A stretch of 36,087 nucleotides of DNA, taken from positions 1 through 36,087 of the IMG/VR virus record IMGVR_UViG_3300032222_000102; one strand, 5' to 3'. Both the position numbers and the translations under genes were made by a program. The notes under the pieces were generated by a model, which made no database searches, had not been told where the DNA came from, and saw only the letters and a program-made list of their open reading frames with translations. This document shows, piece by piece, positions 18,667-24,480 of this stretch (its first letter is position 1; every line of letters begins with the position of its first letter). The DNA is from a virus.

Positions 18667-19157
18667 AAAAAAACCATTGCATTATAGCCATGTCTAAAAT
18701 CAGCTTGCCTCATATCATCTGCATACTGCTCATGCTTATCTACATCAAACGGCATAGGTACATAGGTCATTTTCCACCAGCTCCACTTCATAGGTGTGCA
18801 TATACTAGCCAGGATATTATGCATATCATTGATAGGATCAGATTTGCTAAATGTCAATACCTCAATATATCGGCCAGTATTAAATGGCTTCTTAATCTCA
18901 AAGTTTAAGCTATATACTTTGCCATTTGCCTCTATTAAGTTTTTAGGCGCTTTCATTGTCTCTACTTGCACCTTTAGATCAAATGCCTTTTGTAGCTTAT
19001 CACAAAGCTTAGCAAACTTCTTTAATGGCATCTTATCTATCTCCTCACTAGATTTATCTAGCAATATTTGCACCATCTTAGCTGCTTTTTCTAGCTCATC
19101 CTCTTCAAGACTAGCTATGGCATTAAGCCTCTGGAATTTGTCAATAGTTAATTTCAT
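18519..19157 (-). CDS. Tail assembly chaperone (gpG-like), site of -1 frameshift
   Basis: The 212-aa, mostly helical protein begins MKLTIDKFQRLNAIASLEED. The middle part has MKWSWWKMTYVPMPFD and the end is basic (MMRQNKKRLKML). Residues 161-164 (Met-Val-Phe-Phe) are encoded over a U9 run that allows a -1 slip into the 95-aa frame at 18379-18666. A short protein plus a minor frameshifted longer form is the standard arrangement of tail assembly chaperones in siphophages. It lies directly after the large terminase (20-bp gap) and upstream of the tail genes. No sequence homologue is recognised by eye; the call rests on architecture. Confidence 0.7.
   Translation of the reverse strand: MKLTIDKFQRLNAIASLEEDELEKAAKMVQILLDKSSEEIDKMPLKKFAKLCDKLQKAFDLKVQVETMKAPKNLIEANGKVYSLNFEIKKPFNTGRYIEVLTFSKSDPINDMHNILASICTPMKWSWWKMTYVPMPFDVDKHEQYADDMRQADFRHGYNAMVFFCILLADLTNNTEAYSDLLMKMMRQNKKRLKMLRVYSQKISDGYTQQSK
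18665..18673 (-). other. Programmed -1 frameshift slippery run (U9)
   Basis: Nine T residues on the minus strand are read as GTT TTT TTT TGC in frame 0. The heptamer T TTT TTT fits the X XXY YYZ rule, and slipping back one base yields TTT TTG CAT, which enters the 95-codon frame. No in-frame ATG is needed in the second frame. Confidence 0.8.
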
Positions 19158-19176
19158 ACTCTATTAAATATATTTT

Positions 19177-20343
19177 TTATATAACATGGTATTTACCTAC
19201 CAGCTTATGATCGTTTCTGCATTTATTTGCCAATGCCAAAGCTATCACGCAGTCATCATGGAATCCCTGGGGAGCTGAGTACCTAACCCCAGTAGGAGTG
19301 AAGGTGTACTCAAATACCTCAAGCTCACCCTTTATAGTCCCTTCTGGAAAGCTTATCTGCTTTGTATGGATGGCACTAGCCAAACCTTCTAAAAGCTGCT
19401 GCTTACTCACGCTGGTAAACTTAAAGCCATGCATTTGGTTAAACTTCTTTTGTAGATCCTCTACTATGGCATCACCCACACCAGTACTATCAATTACAAT
19501 AGGCACATTCTTAGGCAGCCTTAAAATAGTCTCTTTTGTTTGCATCCAGTCTTTTTGGAATCTATCAAAATGCACCACATTGCCATTCTTATCTAGTCCT
19601 ATGATGACAGACCAGTCCACAGACTTAGCCAGGTCAATTCCGTAATAAGCAGCCACCCCAGATGATGATCTGGTACAAGCCTGGATAAATTCAGATCCAA
19701 ACGGATTAGAGGCATTCTCCATAGGATCTGCAAGATACTCTTGCTTAAATACCACACTAGGGAGCTGAGCTTTGGCAGCATCAATCTCAGATGGATCAAT
19801 GAAAGGATTATCATAAGTGCTAAATTTAAATGATTCCCAGTCTGGCTCACCACCACGCATAAATAGGCTATAAAAGTAATTTTTGCCTCTAGGTGTGCTT
19901 AAAAAGATAGCCTTTCCTTTATAGTCTGTTAGTGTAGGTCTAATACTATTATTCCAGCCTTCCTCTAGATTAGAGATAAAGCTGGCCTCATCAATGATCA
20001 CCAGGTGGAACTTCAAACCTCTCAGCGCATCCAATCTCTCACCAGTAAAGAATCTAATAGATCCACCAGTAACAAAATTGATCATTAGATCAGTCTCATT
20101 CTTTTTGTATATCTTCTCTGGTAGTAGTTTGCATATTTCTTTAAAGAATGTCTTACCTAGCTGATAGGTAGGTGTGATATATGCAATGCTCTGTTTATGC
20201 AGTGCGCACTCTATTGATACATTCTGGCTAATTAATGATTTCCCAAATCTTCTACCACACATCATCACTCTGAATCTGGCATCACTATCTAATACTGCCT
20301 TTTGTGCCTGGTGTGGCTTAGGTAACTTAATCTGGAGATTCAT
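19177..20343 (-). CDS. terL: Terminase large subunit
   Basis: The 388-aa product has an N-terminal ATPase with Walker A GRRFGKS (residues 30-36), Walker B LVIIDEA (114-120) and motif III LSTPRG (149-153). The C-terminal nuclease shows GIDLAKSVDW (Asp237), IVIDSTGVGD (Asp285) and HDD (363-364), the acidic residues expected for the RNase H-like packaging nuclease. It drives DNA into the prohead through the portal and cuts the concatemer. The start overlaps the small-subunit gene by 17 nt. Length is at the short end for TerL (usually 400-550 aa), but all key motifs are present. Confidence 0.95.
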   Translation of the reverse strand: MNLQIKLPKPHQAQKAVLDSDARFRVMMCGRRFGKSLISQNVSIECALHKQSIAYITPTYQLGKTFFKEICKLLPEKIYKKNETDLMINFVTGGSIRFFTGERLDALRGLKFHLVIIDEASFISNLEEGWNNSIRPTLTDYKGKAIFLSTPRGKNYFYSLFMRGGEPDWESFKFSTYDNPFIDPSEIDAAKAQLPSVVFKQEYLADPMENASNPFGSEFIQACTRSSSGVAAYYGIDLAKSVDWSVIIGLDKNGNVVHFDRFQKDWMQTKETILRLPKNVPIVIDSTGVGDAIVEDLQKKFNQMHGFKFTSVSKQQLLEGLASAIHTKQISFPEGTIKGELEVFEYTFTPTGVRYSAPQGFHDDCVIALALANKCRNDHKLVGKYHVI

Positions 20344-20761
20344 ACTTGATTGTGATAGTATCTATGTTTGTATTTTCAGTTACTGCTCTATCAGTCATGC
20401 CTAAAGCATTCTTTGCATAGAAGATAGCCTTACCTTCATTCGCTACTATATCTGTAGCCAATGCCTTAAACATATCTACGATCTTATTGCAGATGTCATG
20501 ATAAGGATGCGTAGGATCTTGTCTCACTTTCCAAAGGCCCATCTTAGTGTAAAATTCAAACTCATGCTTTCTTAGCCAGTGATGTAAGAAATAATCTATC
20601 GTTGGCACAAACCTATCTCTAATAGATACGATCTTACCAGATCCAGTAGCCACTTCTTTAGTACCACTCATGCAATCATCACAATATGCATAGGCTAGAT
20701 CCATTAGCTTCTCTTCATCTATATCCTTAAATTTTCTTGTTACATGTTCTCTTACTTCCAT
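20327..20761 (-). CDS. terS: Terminase small subunit
   Basis: The 144-aa helical product precedes and overlaps the large subunit. Its N-terminus has a helical segment ending in LAYAYCDDCMSG. The middle (DYFLHHWLRKHEFEFYTK) and the KNALGMTDRAVTENTNID tail before the stop are like small terminases of Bacteroidota phages, where a helical core is followed by a strand that meets TerL. It recognises phage DNA to begin packaging. The gene overlaps the upstream glycosyltransferase by 10 nt, so it is read from the same message. Confidence 0.75.
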   Translation of the reverse strand: MEVREHVTRKFKDIDEEKLMDLAYAYCDDCMSGTKEVATGSGKIVSIRDRFVPTIDYFLHHWLRKHEFEFYTKMGLWKVRQDPTHPYHDICNKIVDMFKALATDIVANEGKAIFYAKNALGMTDRAVTENTNIDTITIKYESPD

Positions 20762-21351
20762 ATCTTTAAATTTTTTGATCCGTTTCTATAAGCAGTAATA
20801 TCATCCACATGCATCTGCCAGTACTTATTCACCAGCTCACCTTTATCCCAGCCATACTCATTACCAGTTGCATGTGATCCGATATGCTCTGCCATGCAGT
20901 CTATCACATAGTATGTATAAAATCCAGCTAGGTTAGCACGCTCACAATAATCCAGGTCTATTGGCCCATATGGGAACATCTGCTCATTGAATATACCAAT
21001 CTTATCTACCACCTTCATGGATAGTAACCAGTTTGATATGATATGCTCGCTCTGTGCAGTATATCTCACATTGTCTAAGCTGCTTGCTACGATCCCAGCA
21101 AATGGGTAGCTTTTTAATGCCTCCACCTTTTTAGCTAGCCAGTTCTCTGGCTCTTTGATGTCATTCGCTAGATAGGCTATCGCATCATACCCATCTGCAC
21201 CAGCTATGTCTATGGCTTCATTTAATGCATTAGCTATGCCTTCTCTATTGATCAGTACATAGTCTGCCACATAACCAGCGCTCTTAATGTTCTCTGCTAA
21301 TATATCTAGCGGCCTATTGCCATATACCAGACATGCTATTAGTACTTTCAT
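20752..21351 (-). CDS. GT-A fold (family 2-like) glycosyltransferase
   Basis: The 199-aa product has the start of a GT-A nucleotide-sugar fold (MKVLIACLVYGNRPLDILAE), a strand ending in AYLANDI (Asn63-Asp64, at the position of the DxD region) and a GPIDLDYCERANLAGFY block (129-145) typical of GT2 enzymes. A GSHATGNEYGW loop follows near residue 160. It probably transfers a sugar from a nucleotide-activated donor. It is shorter than most GT2 enzymes (about 250-300 aa), so it may be a minimal form. Its ATG overlaps the end of the acyltransferase gene by 4 nt. Substrate unknown: either a host surface glycan or a virion protein. Confidence 0.75.
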   Translation of the reverse strand: MKVLIACLVYGNRPLDILAENIKSAGYVADYVLINREGIANALNEAIDIAGADGYDAIAYLANDIKEPENWLAKKVEALKSYPFAGIVASSLDNVRYTAQSEHIISNWLLSMKVVDKIGIFNEQMFPYGPIDLDYCERANLAGFYTYYVIDCMAEHIGSHATGNEYGWDKGELVNKYWQMHVDDITAYRNGSKNLKIWK

Positions 21352-21836
21352 TTTACCTCATTTGGGCCTAGCCACTTTGCTGGATTGCCAGCATATTTTT
21401 GGTAAGGCTTAGTTATTAATTTTTTAGTTACCACTGCACCCATACCGATCATGCAGCCAGCAGCTATTATTTGTCTCTGGTGGATGACTGCATTTAATCC
21501 AATATTGCATTTAGATCCTATGATAGCATGGCCTCCAATTTTTGCACCACATGATATAGTGGTATATTTACCTATCCATGCATCATGGCCTACATGAGAA
21601 TGTTTTAGCATCCATACACTATGATCTAAAATTGTATTATTCTCTGTACCAGAATCAATAGTGACATGTCCAGTTAATACGCAATTACTAGATATAATAA
21701 CTCTACCACTTACTTTATAATCCCAAAAGCCTCTATGCTCTCCTGGCGCACCTATAATGCAATATGGCCCAATATAGATATTATCTCCTAATTCAACATT
21801 GTCGTAAATAATCGCAGTCGGATGTATATAATTCAT
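21348..21836 (-). CDS. LpxA-like left-handed beta-helix acyltransferase
   Basis: The 162-aa product is built of hexapeptide repeats ([LIV]-G-x4 turns), starting MNYIHPTAIIYDNVELGDNI and running through about residue 135. The HSHVGHDAWIG block (79-89) puts His84-Asp85 where LpxA has its catalytic His125-Asp126, and VIHQ (117-120) matches the LpxA VHQ site. LpxA proper is about 260 aa and has a helical C-terminal domain, which is lacking here. An O- or N-acyltransferase acting on a sugar nucleotide or glycan is the best reading. It is flanked by glycosyltransferases and coupled to both neighbours by 4-nt overlaps. Confidence 0.8.
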   Translation of the reverse strand: MNYIHPTAIIYDNVELGDNIYIGPYCIIGAPGEHRGFWDYKVSGRVIISSNCVLTGHVTIDSGTENNTILDHSVWMLKHSHVGHDAWIGKYTTISCGAKIGGHAIIGSKCNIGLNAVIHQRQIIAAGCMIGMGAVVTKKLITKPYQKYAGNPAKWLGPNEVK

Positions 21837-22075
21837 AGCGCTATTTGATCTTTAAATGTTTTATAGACATTCACTAAGAATGTACCCACGCATGCGCCAC
21901 ATCTGTTATTATAAGTATAGATAGGATCTACCAGCTTATAAATTTCTAGCAGCTCATTCTGGATCTCATGCGTAAATCCTACCAGCTCACCGCTTTTAAT
22001 AAATAGATCATAAAAATGCTTATGCTTTAATAAGGTCTGCATATGCTTCTCTTCTAAGTTTACTGATATGCTCAT
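21833..22075 (-). CDS. Small conserved phage protein with CxxC
   Basis: Starting at the ATG at 22073-22075, the product is 80 aa: mostly helical, with HKHFYDLFIKSGELVG in the middle and NNRCGACVGTFLVNVYK near the end. The Cys-Gly-Ala-Cys pair could bind metal or form a disulfide. A later ATG at 22042 would give 69 aa with a smaller overlap with the upstream glycosyltransferase. I recognise the form as a small protein found in Bacteroidota phages, without known function. It lies inside the sugar cassette and may only be a passenger there. Confidence 0.6.
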   Translation of the reverse strand: MSISVNLEEKHMQTLLKHKHFYDLFIKSGELVGFTHEIQNELLEIYKLVDPIYTYNNRCGACVGTFLVNVYKTFKDQIAL

Positions 22076-23135
22076 AGTTGTATTTTGTTTTTGCCCAGTT
22101 GTAAAGATCATTACCCATCTTGATCCTTTCCTCTGGATTGTTAATTAAATATGTTAAATGTTTGTACCAATCTTTTTGGCTCTCCACCCATAGCACTGGC
22201 GCATCTGCATCCATGCTATATGGCTGCACCTTACTCACTATGCATGGTATTCTCTTACTTGCTGCCTCTAATATCTTTAGATTGCTCTTGCATGCATGCC
22301 AGTCACTTTCTTGCAAAGGTATGAGCATAATGTCTGCCTCTTCAAAATGGCTCATGTATGCATTTGGCAAAGTGCTTGCAAGCTTTTTATTTGGTAGTCT
22401 GCCACCATCTGTAAATAAGCTCCATAGCTGATCCCAGTACTGCTTACTCACTGGATCACTATCTGTGTAGCCACCTAGCACCATCTCTATATTATCAAAG
22501 TGATGCAGCCTCTTTACTGGACCTTTCAATAGCTTGATGTCATCCATATGCGTAGATCCACCAGCCCAGAATATTCTCACCTTATCACTAGGCTTCTTAT
22601 CCTCTGTGTATTGATGCTGGCCCAATGGTATGCAGTTAGGTAGGATTACCACATTATCATGATACTGCCTAAGCTTCTGCGCTAGCCTTTCATTAGTGCA
22701 TGTCACCAGATCAGCATAGTTAATGTTATTGATCACTCGCTCTCTTTGAGGTGCGTAGAATTTATGTAATGGATGATTATATGGTAGATCCCAATCATCA
22801 TCCATATCCATCACTATTTTAAAGTGCTTCTTTGTCTCATCCCAGTTCTGATCAAATGGAGAGAATCTGTTATACAATAGTATATCAAATTGCCTTTCTT
22901 GTAGGATCTCTTCTGTAGGTACATTACATACATGATTATATGAATCTGGTAAGAATGCTAATGGTAATAGCACCCTATGCCATCCACATCCGCTCACCTT
23001 CTGCGTAATGCCCAGTACTTGTATTGTGTTATTTTCCCTGGCCACGATATGCTTTTGGTTTTGGTGTATGTTTGTTATAACTCTTTTTTGGTGATCCACA
23101 TTTGCGCTTTCCAAATGTTTGCTTTTTTGAATCAT
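22020..23135 (-). CDS. GT-B fold (family 4-like) glycosyltransferase
   Basis: The 371-aa product shows a two-domain GT-B layout: an N-terminal half with FDILLYNRFSPF and VMDMDDDW, a linker near residue 180, and a C-terminal domain with RIFWAGGSTHMDD and KSNLKILEAASKRIPCI (Glu290 in the expected EX7E region). The C-terminus ends in a helix (KTKYNYEHISKLRREAY). It probably transfers a sugar from a nucleotide donor. The first ATG at 23135 overlaps the 41-aa basic gene by 107 nt, which is unusual. The true start may be a non-ATG codon near 23030, just before the conserved ITQKVSGCGW. Role in the sugar cassette is inferred. Confidence 0.75.
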   Translation of the reverse strand: MIQKSKHLESANVDHQKRVITNIHQNQKHIVARENNTIQVLGITQKVSGCGWHRVLLPLAFLPDSYNHVCNVPTEEILQERQFDILLYNRFSPFDQNWDETKKHFKIVMDMDDDWDLPYNHPLHKFYAPQRERVINNINYADLVTCTNERLAQKLRQYHDNVVILPNCIPLGQHQYTEDKKPSDKVRIFWAGGSTHMDDIKLLKGPVKRLHHFDNIEMVLGGYTDSDPVSKQYWDQLWSLFTDGGRLPNKKLASTLPNAYMSHFEEADIMLIPLQESDWHACKSNLKILEAASKRIPCIVSKVQPYSMDADAPVLWVESQKDWYKHLTYLINNPEERIKMGNDLYNWAKTKYNYEHISKLRREAYADLIKA

Positions 23136-23154
23136 TGCCTTTTGCCTTTGCCAT
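23029..23154 (-). CDS. Small Lys-rich phage protein
   Basis: This 41-codon gene starts at the ATG at 23152-23154 and ends in TAA at 23029-23031. The product is highly basic, with MAKAKGNDSKKQ at the start, PKKSYNKHTPKPK in the middle and YRGQGK at the end. I recognise this C-terminal form from short hypothetical proteins in Bacteroidota phage genomes. It could bind nucleic acid. Its frame conflicts with the annotated N-terminus of the glycosyltransferase, so one of the two starts must be weak or wrong. Confidence 0.6.
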   Translation of the reverse strand: MAKAKGNDSKKQTFGKRKCGSPKKSYNKHTPKPKAYRGQGK

Positions 23155-23158
23155 ATAT

Positions 23159-23398
23159 TTATTTAATTTTTTGTCCTAAAAAACCAGCGCCAAATATGAT
23201 CGCCACAAACTGGCTCACCTCAAATGGCAAGAAATAAAACACCACAGACATCCACACGCTTAAGCATGTCACACAATCAAATGGTTTCATCCTTTGCTCA
23301 AATGGAATGTTCCATACCTTTTTTATAAAGTAAATTATTTTGGCCACATTCACAAAATAATAAGCAAAAAAGAATCCAGCTAATGCTATTGTTATCAT
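23159..23398 (-). CDS. Small membrane protein with CxxC
   Basis: The 79-aa product has one membrane span near the start (ITIALAGFFFAYYFVNVA) and a second near the end (QFVAIIFGAGFL), with a loop holding MKPFDCVTCLSVWMSVV (Cys41 and Cys44). Similar small proteins with a PFDCxxC block occur in Bacteroidota phages without known function. It sits at the head of the sugar cassette and could anchor a membrane step, but this is speculation. Confidence 0.6.
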   Translation of the reverse strand: MITIALAGFFFAYYFVNVAKIIYFIKKVWNIPFEQRMKPFDCVTCLSVWMSVVFYFLPFEVSQFVAIIFGAGFLGQKIK

Positions 23399-23401
23399 AG
23401 G

Positions 23402-23644
23402 TTATTTGTTTTGGTTATAATGTTTATAATACCACATTTCAGCATTTAATTGCCAATATTCAGGTTTGATATTTTGCATATCTTCATTTGGTGCATTATT
23501 AATAGATGCAATTCTATAAGCATCTATTATCTGCTCTTTTTCTTTTTCAAATGCCTCTTGAATAATGCCAAGTGATAACAATCCAATATAGCATTCATTA
23601 TGTCTAATTCTTATTTCTTCAATTAATTCTTGCATTGCAGTCAT
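23402..23644 (-). CDS. Hypothetical helical protein
   Basis: The 80-aa product is charged and helical (MQELIEEIRIRHNECY, EKEKEQIIDAYRIA) and ends with an aromatic stretch (EMWYYKHYNQNK). It has the make-up of a small protein common in Bacteroidota phages near sigma-like genes, with no known role. It starts one base after the stop of the sigma-like gene, so it is likely co-translated with it. No motif points to a function. Confidence 0.55.
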   Translation of the reverse strand: MTAMQELIEEIRIRHNECYIGLLSLGIIQEAFEKEKEQIIDAYRIASINNAPNEDMQNIKPEYWQLNAEMWYYKHYNQNK

Positions 23645-23645
23645 C

Positions 23646-24194
23646 TTATAAAGTTTTAGTTATACAAATATGTTTTAATTCTGCTCTGGTCTTTCTGATA
23701 ATATCTTTAACATGCTTCTCTGGTATATTATAAAACTCAGCTACTTTCTTGCATGATCTTACCTCCACATACTTAGTAAATAATATAGCCTCATGTGCAT
23801 GCATCTCATCCTCAGCATGCTTATCATATAATCTCTGGCTTGCTATGGTAGCAAATTTAGGATTTAATTCTGGTAATTTAGTTTGACATCTTAAATATTC
23901 TATAGCCTTATCATAATCAGATTGCCTAAATTTTTTATAGAATCTGCTGGTAGAACTAAATGCCATATTAGTAATAATCTTAATAGAAAAACCTATCAAG
24001 CCATTAGAATCATAAATAGTCTTAATCTTATCACAATCCATGTTAAGTAGCGCTAATGCCATCTCTTGCTTTAGATCATCTTGCAGATCCAGAGGATGCA
24101 CAGACTTGATCAGCCTACATATTTCTGGGTGATTATAGATAAATTCTATCATCTCATTGCATGTACTCGGTTTATTTTTTTCTATCTTATTCAT
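23646..24194 (-). CDS. Sigma-factor-like protein
   Basis: From the ATG at 24192-24194 (a TTG two codons earlier is the other option) the product is 182 aa. The first half resembles sigma region 2 (LQDDLKQEMALALLNMD, then GFSIKIITNMAFSS with STSRFYKKFR). The last 40 residues hold a helix-turn-helix like sigma region 4 (SCKKVAEFYNIPEKHVKDII). It may direct host RNA polymerase to late phage promoters. It is the first gene after the repeat-rich gap, and one of the three 13-bp repeats lies in its start region, so it may regulate itself. A terminase-type or other HTH protein is the alternative. Confidence 0.5.
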   Translation of the reverse strand: MNKIEKNKPSTCNEMIEFIYNHPEICRLIKSVHPLDLQDDLKQEMALALLNMDCDKIKTIYDSNGLIGFSIKIITNMAFSSTSRFYKKFRQSDYDKAIEYLRCQTKLPELNPKFATIASQRLYDKHAEDEMHAHEAILFTKYVEVRSCKKVAEFYNIPEKHVKDIIRKTRAELKHICITKTL

Positions 24195-24394
24195 TATCAA
24201 TCATTTAACCTATATTTTGTACTAATGTACTCACTTAACCCTAAAAAAATTGAACTAATAAAAACTTTATCTCTTAAAAAAATGAGGACCAACAAAAAAT
24301 CTACTTAAATTAAGTACACCGCGTACAGACCTTATAACTAATTGATTATCATTTAGTTTGGATGTACTCGGTTTGTACTCAATGTACTCGGTTT
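24161..24394. repeat. Iteron-like 13-bp repeats and palindromes (candidate origin or operator)
   Basis: ATGTACTCGGTTT occurs exactly three times, at 24161-24173, 24362-24374 and 24382-24394. A partial copy (ATGTACTCACTT) begins at 24225. The core GTACTC is also present at 24375 and 24424, giving six copies in about 265 bp. There is a perfect palindrome ACTTAA-A-TTAAGT at 24303-24315 and an imperfect one GTACACCGCGTAC at 24314-24326. The 178 bases 24201-24378 hold no gene I can support and include an AT-rich stretch at 24241-24300. No exact DnaA box (TTATCCACA) or TAnnTTTG box is visible. Origin or operator role is inference. Confidence 0.7.
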
Positions 24395-24480
24395 TTAGGC
24401 TTAATAATGAATTTTTGGCCAAAGTACTCAAAAATCCCTCCGTTTGGATTCTTACTTAGCCATTTCTCAAAAGCTGCCAT
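24379..24480 (-). CDS. Possible 33-aa peptide after the primase
   Basis: An ATG at 24478-24480 opens a 33-codon frame that overlaps the last 14 nt of the primase gene and stops at 24379-24381, next to the repeat array. The product has PNGGIFEYFGQKFIIKPKN, a strand-like stretch with a basic end. The overlap suits translational coupling. Nothing else supports function, and chance remains possible in such AT-rich DNA. Confidence 0.4.
   Translation of the reverse strand: MAAFEKWLSKNPNGGIFEYFGQKFIIKPKNRVH

Noticed and set aside
24241-24345. Host-type DnaA boxes in the candidate origin
   Set aside because: Only loose matches such as TTATCTCTT and TTATCATTT occur; none fits TTATCCACA closely.
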